Of a DNA stretch of 64,000 nucleotides, positions 48,332 to 59,189 are shown in pieces; positions within the stretch are counted from its first letter, which is position 1; every line of letters starts with the position of its first letter. Source of the DNA: Pseudorasbora parva (taxonomy: Eukaryota; Chordata; Actinopteri; Cypriniformes; Gobionidae); contig NC_090191.1 of the NCBI RefSeq assembly GCF_024679245.1, forward strand, positions 5,349,004 to 5,413,003, given 5' to 3'. The notes under the pieces were generated by a model. It was not told the DNA's origin. It saw nothing but the letters and a program-made list of their open reading frames with translations, and searched no databases. A program made the translations under genes and the position numbers.

Positions 48332-48670
48332 GACAAACACAGAAAAACTCCTGGTTAAGCAACTGAGATCAACGTGACACTATTATACAGATTGCTTTCA
48401 TTAAAGTGGAGAGTGAAGACATAAAGATGGTGATTATTAAAGTGGAGAGTGAAGACTTGAAGATTGAAGAAATATGCAGCGTGAAAGATGAAGAAACTGA
48501 GGAACAAACAAAGAAAGTGGAGAGTGAAGAGAGTGAAGAGTTAAAGATTGAAGAAACATTCAGTGTGAAAGATGAAGAAACTGAGGAACAAACAAAGAAA
48601 GTGGAGTGTGAAGAGTTAAAGATTGAAGAAATATTCAGTGTGAAAGATGAAGAAACTGAGGAACAAACAG
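48332..48670 (+). CDS. ZNF-C acidic N-terminal exon
   Basis: The acceptor is at 48330-48331 (AAACAG) and the donor after 48670 (AACAG|GTTGG). The 5' part is homologous to the untranslated start of the ZNF-A exon. At the place of the ZNF-A start codon this gene has ATT. The first usable ATG is at 48427, giving MVIIKVESEDLKIEE, and the tract before it looks like a partial duplicate of this start. Three acidic units (LKIEExxSVKDEETEEQT) follow, one more than in ZNF-A and ZNF-B. It ends in phase 1, suited to the finger exon from 53205. Some 9.5 kb of DIRS-2 and DIRS-3 sequence lies in the preceding intron. Confidence 0.75.
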
Positions 48671-49136
48671 GTTGGTTTATTCTCAAAGCTGAACACCGTA
48701 ATTTATTGTTATTTTGTGTTTTAAACCCAATATCTACTATTATTATAACATACCTGAACATAAATAGTAGTAAATGAACATTTATAAACATGTCTTAGAA
48801 AAACAACAACATTAATGATCATCTTGAGACCAAACAATGGCCATATTCGGGCAGGACTAGTTTCCAGGGGGACGTTAGTGAAATTTCGTACTTAGTGATT
48901 TCAATCCTGTCCAAATCTGATTGAGACACTCAGAAATTTAGTTTGGAGTGTTGAGGACAACAGTGTCTTTATGACCTACTGTTTTTGGCAAACTCATCGG
49001 CCCTCTGAGAAATCTAATCCTGTCTGAATGCGACTGTCTGTGATTGCTGATGTTGTATTATCCTAACGCTTCTCCTCGTGTGTTTTTTGACCTGCCGTTG
49101 GCACACCAGTCTTAGCATACTTACATTTCAATATGG

Positions 49137-51803
49137 ATGGTATCTGACAAAAAAACATCAACACATACATTCAATGAAGAGAGCCAAATCACAGAAACAG
49201 GGAGGGGTGGGGGTACTGGTTTGCTTATCTCAAATGATTGGAAATTTGATCCATTACCATCTCTACCGGCCAGTTCATTTGAATCGCACTCAATCACTGT
49301 TACTCACCCTGTTAAAATCCATGTGGTAGTGGTCTATCGTCCTCCAGGTCACCTCGGTAACTTTGTGGAGGAGTTGGATGTGTTACTTTCTAACTTCCCT
49401 GAGGATGGCACTCCACTGATTCTGCTTGGTGACTTCAACATCCATCTTGATAAACACCTAGCTGCAGACTTCAGCACTCTACTGACTTCATTTGACCTTA
49501 AGTTAGTATCTACTACGGCTACTCACAGATCAGGTAACCAATTAGACCTTGTATACACACGCAACTGCTCCACGGACAACACTTTAGTTACTCCATTACA
49601 CACCTCAGACCACTTTCTCATCACTCTTAACCTCATACTGACTCCTGATACAACACGCACTCCAACACAGATCACCTTTCGGCGTAATCTACGCTCCCTC
49701 TCTCCCTCTCGCCTATCCACTATGGTATCATCTTCACTCCCTCCACCTGCTCAGTTCTCAGCACTGGACACTAACAGTGCTACCAACACTCTTTGCTCCA
49801 CTCTAACATCCTCCTTAGACAGTTTCTGCCCCCTCTCATCCAGACCAGCCCGCCCCACCCCATCTGCCCCCTGGCTGTCTGATGTTCTCCGTGAACATCG
49901 CTCTGGACTCAGGGCGGCAGAGAGGAAATGGCGGAAATCTAAAAACTATACTGACCTTACCTTGTATCAGTCACTTCTCTCTTCTTTCTCTACAAATGTC
50001 TCCACTGCTAAAACAACATACTACCACAACAAAATCAACAAATGCTCTGACTCTCGCAAACTCTTTAAAACATTCTCCTCTCTCCTTTGTCCTCCTCCTC
50101 CCCCTCCTTCATCAACTCTTACAGCTGATGACTTTGCATCATTTTTTACAAACAAAACATCCCTCATAAGCAAACAGTTCTCCTCATCACAAACTGACAA
50201 GCACATCTCAACAACTAACACGAACACGCTTCCATCCTTCTCTCCGCTCTCCGAGGCAGATATTTCTAAACTCATCCTTTCCAATCACCCTACTACCTGT
50301 CCACTTGATCCTATACCCACTCACCTCCTTCAGGCCATTTCTTCTTCAATCACTCCTGCAATCACTCACATTGTCAACACTTCTCTTCATACGGGAACCT
50401 TTCCCACAGCATTTAAGCAGGCTCGGGTAACCCCACTGCTTAAGAAACCCTCTCTGAATCCAGCACTTTTAGAAAACTACCGACCGGTATCCCTTCTGCC
50501 TTTCATTGCAAAGACCCTTGAGCGAGTTGTGTTCAATCAACTCTCTATGTTTCTTGAAAGGGACAACCTCCTAGACAACAACCAATCCGGCTTCAAAAGC
50601 GGCCATTCGACTGAGACTGCCTTGCTCTCGGTAACTGAGGCACTGAGACTGGCAAAAGCAGCTTCCAAATCCTCAGTGCTCATTCTGCTGGATCTGTCTG
50701 CTGCTTTTGACACAGTTAACCACCAGATCCTCCTGTCAACACTTAAGACGATGGGTATCACAGGAACTGCCCTCCAGTGGTTCAGGTCTTACCTCTCTGG
50801 TAGGTCCTACAGGGTGTCATGGAGAGGTGTAGTGTCTAAGTCACATCATCTAGCTACTGGGGTTCCCCAGGGCTCAGTCCTTGGACCACTTCTCTTCTCC
50901 ATCTACATGTCATCATTAGGTTCCGTCATTCAGAAACATGGCTTTTCCTATCACTGCTATGCTGATGACACTCAACTCTACTTCTCATTTCAACCAGATG
51001 ATCCTACAGTCAGTGTTCGTATCGCTGCCTGTCTGACAGACACTTCTGACTGGATGAAAGAGCATCATCTTAAACTCAATCTTGCAAAGACAGAATTACT
51101 TGTTTTCTCAACCAACCCAGCACTTCATCAAAATTTCTCCATTCAGCTTGGTTCATCGACCATAACTCCATCAAGGACAGCCAGGAACCTTGGAGTTGTG
51201 ATTGATGACCAGTTAAACTTCACTGACCACATTACTGCAACAGCCCGGTCCTGCAGATTTGCTTTATACAACATTAGAAAGATTAGACCCTTCCTATCAG
51301 AACAGGCTGCACAACTCCTGGTTAAAGCTCTTGTTCTCTCCAGACTGGATTATTGTAATGCTCTTCTGGCTGGGCTTCCAGCATGCACTATCAAACCCTT
51401 GCAGCTGATCCAGAATGCAGCGGCGAGAGTGGTCTTTAATGAGCCGAAGAGAACGCATGTTACGCCTCTTTTCATCAAACTGCACTGGTTGCCAATGGCT
51501 GCTCGCATCAAATTCAAGGCTCTAGTTCTCGCCTACAAAACAACCACTGGTTCTGCACCATTATACCTAAACTCAATTGTTCAGACTTACACACCCTCCA
51601 GAAGCTTGCGTTCTGCGAATGAGCGGCGCCTCGTGGTTCCTTCCCAAAGAGGCATGAAATCGCTCTCACGGACATTTTCCTGGACCGTTCCCACCTGGTG
51701 GAATGACCTGCCGATCTCAATTCGTGCTGCCGAGTCTGTAGCCATTTTTAAAAAACATCTTAAGACACATCTTTTCCAATTGCACTTTTCCTATTGCACT
51801 TGA
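49137..51803 (+). CDS. L2 LINE ORF2: endonuclease (partial) and reverse transcriptase
   Basis: An 888-codon uninterrupted frame of a non-LTR retrotransposon. The N-terminus holds the second half of the APE-type endonuclease: GRGGGTGLLIS, VVYRPPG, GDFNIHL, SGNQLDLVYT and SDHFLI. The first strand of the domain, with the usual ETW motif, is missing or lies in broken sequence before 49137. The RT follows from about residue 440: NYRPVSLLPFIAKTLERVVF, LLDLSAAFDTVNH, TGVPQGSVLGPLLFSIYM and YHCYADDTQLYF with the catalytic ADD. The C-terminal part ends LFQLHFSYCT. RT looks intact and nicking activity doubtful. The long open frame suggests a fairly recent insertion. Confidence 0.85.
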   Translation: MVSDKKTSTHTFNEESQITETGRGGGTGLLISNDWKFDPLPSLPASSFESHSITVTHPVKIHVVVVYRPPGHLGNFVEELDVLLSNFPEDGTPLILLGDFNIHLDKHLAADFSTLLTSFDLKLVSTTATHRSGNQLDLVYTRNCSTDNTLVTPLHTSDHFLITLNLILTPDTTRTPTQITFRRNLRSLSPSRLSTMVSSSLPPPAQFSALDTNSATNTLCSTLTSSLDSFCPLSSRPARPTPSAPWLSDVLREHRSGLRAAERKWRKSKNYTDLTLYQSLLSSFSTNVSTAKTTYYHNKINKCSDSRKLFKTFSSLLCPPPPPPSSTLTADDFASFFTNKTSLISKQFSSSQTDKHISTTNTNTLPSFSPLSEADISKLILSNHPTTCPLDPIPTHLLQAISSSITPAITHIVNTSLHTGTFPTAFKQARVTPLLKKPSLNPALLENYRPVSLLPFIAKTLERVVFNQLSMFLERDNLLDNNQSGFKSGHSTETALLSVTEALRLAKAASKSSVLILLDLSAAFDTVNHQILLSTLKTMGITGTALQWFRSYLSGRSYRVSWRGVVSKSHHLATGVPQGSVLGPLLFSIYMSSLGSVIQKHGFSYHCYADDTQLYFSFQPDDPTVSVRIAACLTDTSDWMKEHHLKLNLAKTELLVFSTNPALHQNFSIQLGSSTITPSRTARNLGVVIDDQLNFTDHITATARSCRFALYNIRKIRPFLSEQAAQLLVKALVLSRLDYCNALLAGLPACTIKPLQLIQNAAARVVFNEPKRTHVTPLFIKLHWLPMAARIKFKALVLAYKTTTGSAPLYLNSIVQTYTPSRSLRSANERRLVVPSQRGMKSLSRTFSWTVPTWWNDLPISIRAAESVAIFKKHLKTHLFQLHFSYCT

Positions 51804-51879
51804 CCAATACAGAATAGCACTTACTGATCATATCTACGTCTCTCATCCGGATTTGTGCCTTCAGGCGGGTATGTTACAT

Positions 51880-52140
51880 AGTTATCATAGCTACCAAAAC
51901 CCAGTGTTCTGTATTTTGCGTACGTGAGTTTTTGCTGTCGATGGCTATTGCTGCGCGTTAAGCTAGAATGCCATACAAAACCAACCCATTGGGCCACTGA
52001 ATCCGCATTAACGACAACAGTTGGGGCATCAGCCTTAGTCCTAATGGGTTGTTATCTTAGCTATCCAAATCCAGTGTTCTGTATTTTCCGTACGTTAGTA
52101 TTTGTTGTAGCTGGCTATAAAAAAAAAAAAAAAAAAAAAA
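51880..52140 (+). repeat. Dimeric 170-bp unit with A tail in the LINE 3' UTR
   Basis: The block CCAGTGTTCTGTATTTT..CGTACG..AGT.TTTG.TG occurs at 51901 and 52071, 170 bp apart, and the second copy ends in A22 (52119-52140). It is flanked by normal-looking L2 3' sequence. It may be a SINE-like insert or a local duplication. No target duplication was found. Confidence 0.45.
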
Positions 52141-53204
52141 CAGTTGTGTACTCTACTAATTAATTGAGATTTCTTACAGCTCTTACAGGTTGTTGGCTTT
52201 GTTTGTTTCGTTGCTTCTATTGCTCTACCCTTTTTTTGTAAGTCGCTTTGGATAAAAGCGTCTGCTAAATGAGTAAATGTAAATGTAAATGTAGAAACAG
52301 CAAAAAATGGCCTAGATTCCTCTGCTCACTTATGAAGTATTACAAACAGCCACTCTATAAACTGGTGAAGTTTACTTAAATAGTTTTTTTTAAAATGATC
52401 AATTAAAGTTGTATTAACAAATAATACATTAAAAGACGTGTATATTTCCCACCACTGTAATAAACACAGGGATGATAGTCTTGTTCAAACCGCTACATGA
52501 AATCACAGACGTTGAGAGATTGTGATCAGATTGTAAGATTTGTTACACAAACATGTCCTGTTAAAATACGGCTATAGGCACTGACACATATTAACATACA
52601 ATTGTGCAAGTTGCTTTCAGTTAAAACACCTCAAACATGTACTTTAGTCTGGGAATACCTTAAGCTTTGTCTGTGAAAATGGGGGGGGGAAATGTTATGT
52701 TCTTGACGGGCATATTTGACACTGAGCTTGAACTGAGATGCAAATAACTTTTTAAAGGGTCACGAAACCCTAAACCAAATTGAGATTTTAGCAGCGTTAT
52801 GAGTGTTGAGCATCATAGAAGTCAATGTTATCATCCATTTTTCTTATTGTAGTAGAAAACTAGTTCATTTTAAACCTATATTTAACTTCTAGGTTTAAAT
52901 TTATCTTTGTAAGTTTTGTCGTACTGTAGTACGGCGACGACTGACGACTCACCAGTCTCTCATAATTATTCATGAGTCTGTGTCCTTATCCTATGAGAAG
53001 ACGACTTCAGGACTGCTTGAAAATTACAGACAGGTGACTTTAATTGGGGATTAAACATTTACATTTGCAAGACAGTGGCCGTCCAGGGCCAAAGCTGCGC
53101 AGTACTGGTCCCTAGATAGTGTATATAACAAACATGCTATTGCTTTTGATGCTTTAAATGTCTCACTTGTTTTATGTCTGTTTTTTCCCTGATTGCACTA
53201 AAAG

Positions 53205-54331
53205 AGGCGAGTCGTGACCTCAATGAAAGGGAAGAAGACCATTCTGATAAACATCATGATTTCATGACTGGAGAAAGAACAACACGGGCTAAAAAGACTT
53301 GCTCTAAAAAAAGAGCTCAAAAGACAGAAACTAAAAGTTTCACCTGCCAACAGTGTGGAAAGAGTTTCACTCACACAGGACGCCTTATAGTCCACATGAG
53401 GATTCACACTGGAGAGAAGCCTTACACCTGCCGACAGTGTGGAAAGAGTTTCAGACATAAAGGAAACCTTGTAGCCCACATGAGAGTTCACACAGGAGAG
53501 AGCCCTTATGCCTGCCAACAATGTGAAAAGAGCTTCGGACATAAAGGAAACCTAGTAGCCCACATGAGAGTTCACACTGGTGAGAAGCCGTTCACCTGCA
53601 CTCTGTGTGGGAATGGCTTCACACAGGAACAAAGCCTTAAGAAACACATGAATGTTCACACTGGAGAGAAGCCGTTCACCTGCACTCAGTGCGGGAATAG
53701 CTTCACATGGGAACAAAGCCTTAGGGATCACATGAATAGTCACACTGGAGAACAGGCATTTGCATGTGATCAGTGCGGAAATAGTTTCGGACGTAAATTA
53801 ACTCTTAATTGTCACATGAGAATTCACACTGGAGAGAAGCCATTCAAATGTGAACAGTGTGGAAAGAGTTTCACTCAATTAGGAAGCCTTACAGTCCACA
53901 GGAGAGTTCACACCGGAGAGAAGCTTTACACCTGCCAACAGTGTGGAAAGAGTTTCACTCACACAGGAAGCCTTATAGTCCACATGAGGATTCACACTGG
54001 AGAGAAGCCTTACACCTGCCGACAGTGTGGAAAGAGTTTCAGAAATAAAGGAAACCTTGTAGCCCACATGAGAGTTCACACAGGAGAGAGCCCTTATGCC
54101 TGCCAACAGTGTGAAAAGAGCTTCGGACATAAAGGAAACCTAGTGGCCCACATGAGAGTTCACACTGGAGAGAAGCCGTTCACCTGCACTCTGTGTGGGA
54201 ATGGCTTCACACAGGAACATAGCCTTAAGAAACACATGAATGTTCACACTGGAGAGAAACTTACACCTAGCCTAGAAATCTTGACGCACCCTAGCGGCAG
54301 CAAATTTAATTTGCCCGCAAGTGTGGTCTAG
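53205..54331 (+). CDS. ZNF-C finger exon, truncated after finger 11
   Basis: The exon encodes EASRDLNEREEDHSDKHHDFM and eleven C2H2 fingers. The frame ends at 54331 in sequence from the inserted MITE, so the last 26 residues are foreign. The canonical acceptor seen in ZNF-A and ZNF-B (TTAG|ACCTGATG) reads TTTTCCCTGATTG here, without AG. The next AG (53203-53204) keeps the frame with the acidic exon (joined length 1371 nt, 456 aa). Fingers 1-7 are repeated as 8-14 (588-bp duplication). The rest of the array continues at 54809. It could still make a shorter nuclear DNA-binding protein, or be a recent pseudogene. Confidence 0.75.
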
Positions 54332-54799
54332 CAACTCTCAATTCCTATCTGAGCTGTATTCCTCAGAATCTGGACGGCCCAATCACATCTGTAGGCTATA
54401 GATTCGGCGGGCGGGGCCATAATGACGACGGTCGAGTTGCGTTTGCGTGCTTCTAGTAACACAGAAACTGGCGAACGGCGGCGGTCTTTCGAATCAGCTC
54501 TGACCGCGACTCTGGAAGACTTGGAGTTAAGCTTTCCTCTGAGAAAAGAACAAAGAGCGGCACTGAAGTCATTCTCAAAAAGGGAAGATGTGTTCGGAGT
54601 TTAGCTGACCGGATACGGCGAATGTTTAATCAGTCAGCGAGCTCCCCTTCACCGTCGTTGCTCCGGTTGGTATAGCGCTATCCTATCACGTGCAGAGGGA
54701 GTTTGAAAGACAACCGTTTATCCCGCAGCTCGGATTGAGCCCTGTCAATGGTGAGTTTCCAGACCAAACATCTTGATGTGGGTCTGGCTTGTCAGGCTA
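54268..54799 (+). mobile_element. MITE carrying a RecQ-helicase-like exon (copy 2)
   Basis: Ends TAGCCTAGAAATC and inverted TAGCCTGACAAGCC. The 9-bp duplication ACTTACACC is at 54259-54267 and 54800-54808. The match extends to 11 bp because the tip bases agree with the host. It sits in the linker between fingers 11 and 12. On the plus strand it encodes MTTVELRLRASSNTETGERR and then LRKEQRAALKSFSKREDVFGV, with a stop just before the Walker A region. A 9-bp duplication suggests a Mutator-type or hAT-like cut; the family is not identified. Confidence 0.82.
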
Positions 54800-54808
54800 A
54801 CTTACACC

Positions 54809-55321
54809 TGCACTCTGTGTGGGAATAGCATTACATGGGAACAAAGCCTTAGGGATCACATGAATAGTCACACTGGAGAACAGGCATTTGCATGTGATCA
54901 GTGCGGAAAGAGTTTCGGACGTAAATTAACTCTTAATTGTCACATGAGAATTCACACTGGAGAGAAGCCATTCAAATGTGAACAGTGTGGAAAGAGTTTC
55001 ACTCAATTAGGAAGCCTTATAGTCCACACGAGAGTTCACACCGGAGAGAAGCTTTACACCTGCCAACAGTGTGGAAAGAGTTTCACTCTAAAAGGAAACC
55101 TTGTAGCCCACATGGGAGTTCACAGTGAAGAGAAGTCATTTAAATGTGAACAGTGTGGAAAGAGTTTCAGAAATAAAGATAACCTTAAGGGCCACATGAG
55201 AGTTCACAGTGGAGAGAAGCCATTTAAATGTGAACAGTGTGGAAAGAGTTTCAGATATAAAGATAGCCTTAAGGGCCACATGAGAGTTCACATGAGAATT
55301 GGTTTTACAGACAGGAAATGA
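54809..55321 (+). pseudogene. ZNF-C fingers 12-17, cut off by the MITE
   Basis: Six C2H2 fingers continue the reading frame of the exon upstream of the insertion: YTCTLCGNSITWEQSL (12), then 13-17, with FKCEQCGKSFRNKDNL and FKCEQCGKSFRYKDSL as the last two and MRIGFTDRK before the stop. Fingers 12-14 match 5-7. No in-frame start in a good context lies close by, and the open frame from 54773 includes MITE sequence. Most likely untranslated unless splicing skips the insert. Confidence 0.75.
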
Positions 55322-55485
55322 TAACTCACACCAGAAAGAAGTTCCCATGTCTTCAGTGTTAGAAGGCTTTCTCATATTAAAGAGACCTAAAACAGCATTT
55401 GAAAACTCAATCTGGAAAGAAATATTTAAAGATTTAAAGAAGCAGCAATTTTAAAAATCAACTGAATTGTCTCTTGCCATCACAC

Positions 55486-55735
55486 TTAAAAGGCTGCAAC
55501 ATACTCCGCAAAAACAGAGAAAAAAGTTCTCGCTCCCAGGGCTGCGAGAACAAAATGACGTAATTTTGTTCTTACAGAGCTGGTTTGGGAGTTCTCACAG
55601 CTTGTTCTCGACACATCGCCTGAGCAGAACTTTTTTCTTGCGGGTGTCCGAGAACTATTGTGTGATTGGTCATTTTGTTCTTGCAGCGAGAACATTTTTT
55701 CTCTGTACTTGCAGAGTACGTTGTTGCCTTTACAG
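55486..55735. mobile_element. Palindromic MITE (GCAACATACTC family), copy 2
   Basis: Starts GGCTGCAACATACTCCGC and ends with an inverted CAACAACGTACTCTGCAAG. The GTTCTCG/CGAGAAC words recur through it. Inverted relative to the copy at 20160-20467. It lies downstream of the ZNF-C finger exon. Confidence 0.6.
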
Positions 55736-56561
55736 ATACTCCTGAAAAGTCATGCAGATCTAAGGCTCTACTATTTCAAATGGCACCAGAAAATATGTAT
55801 CTGTGTGAAATTAGGGCTATATTCACACTGCATCTGAACCTGATGTTTAGAGTTTTGCCAAATGGTAACTCCATGTTCTGTAACGATCGTCAAACTCTCA
55901 TCAGCATTCAGATGTCTTTATCTGCGTTTGGCCCCGGGACTGTCGTGGGTTCATTCATCCAGTGTTTTTACTGTCGGTTCTTATGGAGCTACTTTGACGA
56001 TGGTTCTCGCAACAGAAGAAAGTTTATTAGAAATGTGGAAAACTGAGTTTTGATTTAATCTAAGGCCATGTTTACACCTGGTATTAAGATGTTTTGGCGA
56101 TCGGATCACAAGTAGATGAGGAAGACTGATCAGACGTCTGTGAGTGAGAACTTGAACACACTGGAGAGCGAAATGAGACACTGTTGTTCATGTTTAATAC
56201 TGTAAAGCTGCTTGATTTTAAGCAATTTATTGTATAAATTCCTATAAAAAAATTCACATTGCTTTGATCAAATGCTTTCATTATGCTTTATTAAAGTTCT
56301 TGCTGTTTTCTCAGTTTTGTTGTGCTAATTTTGTCATGTAGAGGTGTCTTATAAATGTTTTGAGATTAATGCTCTGAGCTTTAAATAAGTAGTGAAAACA
56401 TGAGCAAGAGAAAAAGAACAAAGACGAGCACAAAGAACGAAATAACTTGTTTTATTATTTCATAAGGAAAAGTTAGTTTAGGATTAGTTGGGAAAGTGCA
56501 TGATATTGTAGATTAGTCCATCCTTTAATGATTAATTTACCTGGAACACTGCAATAATCTA
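55736..56561. other. Downstream of ZNF-C, no gene seen
   Basis: Open frames overlapping 55666-56281 have no motif or splice support. The poly(A) site of ZNF-C may lie here, but I cannot place it. Confidence 0.4.
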
Positions 56562-59189
56562 CAGGTCCTTCTCAAAAAATTAGTATATTGTGATAAAGTT
56601 CATTATTTTCCATAATGTAATGATAAAAAATTAACTTTCATATATTTTAGATTCATTGCACACCAACTGAAATATTTCAGGTCTTTTATTGTTTTAATAC
56701 TGATGATTTTGGCATACAGCTCATGAAAACCCAAAATTCCTATCTCAAAAAATTACCATATCATGAAAAGGTTCTCTAAACGAGCTATTAACCTAATCAT
56801 CTGAATCAACTAATTAACTCTAAACACCTGCAAAAGATTCCTGAGGCTTTTAAAAACTCCCAGCCTGGTTCATTACTCAAAACCGCAATCATGGGTAAGA
56901 CTGCCGACCTGACTGCTGTCCAGAAGGCCATCATTGACACCCTCAAGCGAGAGGGTAAGACACAGAAAGAAATTTCTGAACGAATAGGCTGTTCCCAGAG
57001 TGCTGTATCAAGGCACCTCAGTGGGAAGTCTGTGGGAAGGAAAAAGTGTGGCAAAAAACGCTGCACAACGAGAAGAGGTGACCGGACCCTGAGGAAGATT
57101 GTAGAGAAGGACCGATTCCAGACCTTGGGGGACCTGTGGAAGCAATGAACTGAGTCTGGAGTAGAAACATCCAGAGCCACCATGCACAGGCGTGTGCAGG
57201 AAATGGGCTACAGGTGCCACATTCCCCAGGTCAAGCCACTTTTGGTCTACAGAGAAGCAGCACTGGACTGTTGCTCAGTGGTCCAAAGTACTTTTTTCGG
57301 GTGAAAGCAAATTTTGCTTGTCATTCGGAAATCAAGGTGCCAGAGTCTGGAGGAAGACTGGGGAGAAGGAAATGCCAAAATGCCTGAAGTCCAGTGTCAA
57401 GTACCCAGGGCCGGCGCTAGCTCAAATGCCGCTCTAGGCAGAGCACGATCGTGCCGCCCCCCACCTCACACTCACAATTAGGTATCCTTAAGATGCATGT
57501 ACATACAAATTAATATGTTCTTTATCTATAAAATGACACTAAAATAAAAACGTGCAGGCATGTTTTCAGATTTTATTTTTCATTCTGCAACGTGAAAAAA
57601 GTACACAGTGCTACAGCTGCATATCATTTCTGTTTTATAATAGACAGTGTACAGAATAAAACTAGAGCCCTGCACGGGCCTCAAATCTAGGCTTATTAAA
57701 ATTCTCGGCCCGAGTCCGACTGGAGGCCGGGTTTTTTTTTTTTTTTTTTTTTTTTTTACATTGTTGCAGCCATTAAAATAGTTCTGTTTTGTTTTTAATG
57801 TCAAAGTAGATATATTTCGTTTCGTTTCTTTATTAGCTAAGTTAATTTAGAAAAATGTTTAGAGCATTTTTTTGTTTTTTAAATTAAAGTTTTATTTTTT
57901 TTAAGTGACGACCAAGCGGCCAGCGGCCGACAGTGAGTTAACCGCATATTTAATCGATTTAGTCTCTCAAATCAACTCTTGGCTTGTCTTGCCTATAATA
58001 AAATCCATAGATATAAAACACTTCAAGCATCACAATGTTAGTTAATTTCGCCTACTATTACCACCACAATAAAAGGCATTTTTGACGAGCTGAGGCAGGC
58101 TGATTCTGCTCGCGGCTCTCGCAAACGGAGCTAAACAAATAAAAATAAAAAAGAACATGCAGGTTGTCTTATAGCCTACCTTACACCTACGCAAAATGAA
58201 TATAAATCCGATCTTCAATTCCCGTGGTATATGCTCATTTAACGGAGTTTACAGCAACGAAAGCATAAGATTAGATGCATTTTATTCAGCAGCTCATTTC
58301 AAATTCAAAGACCACATAAGAGAGAGCGCGACCTAAGCGCACGATAATTTAGTCATTTCGCAATCAGATAAATACCTGTTATAAATAACGAATGAAGGAA
58401 CCAGTTGTGAAAAGGCCATAACGCCGGGGACACACTGCAAGCGTGTTGTGAGCATCTCGGCTGCGTGGCGTGTCCGTTTTTATTTCGGCTCCCATGTTAA
58501 CCGGTTAGAGCTTGCATACTGCCTACGTCGGTCCGAGCCGCGCGGAACGCGTGCTTCAAATAGAAGATACGCCTATTTTCACGCGACACGCGAGCGTGTT
58601 GGAAGCGTTTCCAGGCGAAATATAATAGGAAAAGATGTGTATATGCCATTTTGACACGAATACATATTAATAAAAATGACATTTTCATGTTTGAAAGTCT
58701 GTACATAAATGCAGATATAGGCCGAATTGTAATAATAAAAAACAATATAATTATCTATTTTGAAATATTAAACCAGTCAATACAGAACGAAATATTCTGT
58801 AGCCTTTTGCCGTCAATACCATGGATATGGTATGGGCCGGCTACTGCCGGCGTTGTCTTTGCTGTATCAATAGGCAATATATTTATATTTAACATGAAGT
58901 ATAGGGCTTCCCTGTACATTAATAGCAGCAGACGCCCCACGGATGACACGCAACATAAACGCCACGCTTACAAGAAACGCGCGCTGCTGCTGCTGGCGCG
59001 GACTCTGAACTTATGCTCTGAACACTGTGCGAGCCATATCTTGACAGTCGCGTTAGCTATTATGGTCTCCTGTTGTTTCCACCAGCAGAACATCTCTAAA
59101 CATATGCAATATGCAAACAAATATTTAGCTCATTGGAGGTTTCGGTTTTTTTCTTGACTGATACACACAAACACACATTCACATAATAG

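Larger units (their letters stand above)
49000..52292 (+). mobile_element. L2-clade LINE, 5' truncated
   Basis: Contains a long ORF with endonuclease and RT, a 3' UTR with the GTCGCTTTGGATAAAAGCG stem typical of fish L2, and an AAATGT repeat tail ending near 52292. It lies in the last intron of ZNF-C. The 5' limit is unclear. Confidence 0.8.

Noticed and set aside
58448..59157. Plus-strand frames of 68 and 168 codons inside the large hAT
   Set aside because: They show no domain and lie opposite or next to transposase remnants read on the minus strand.
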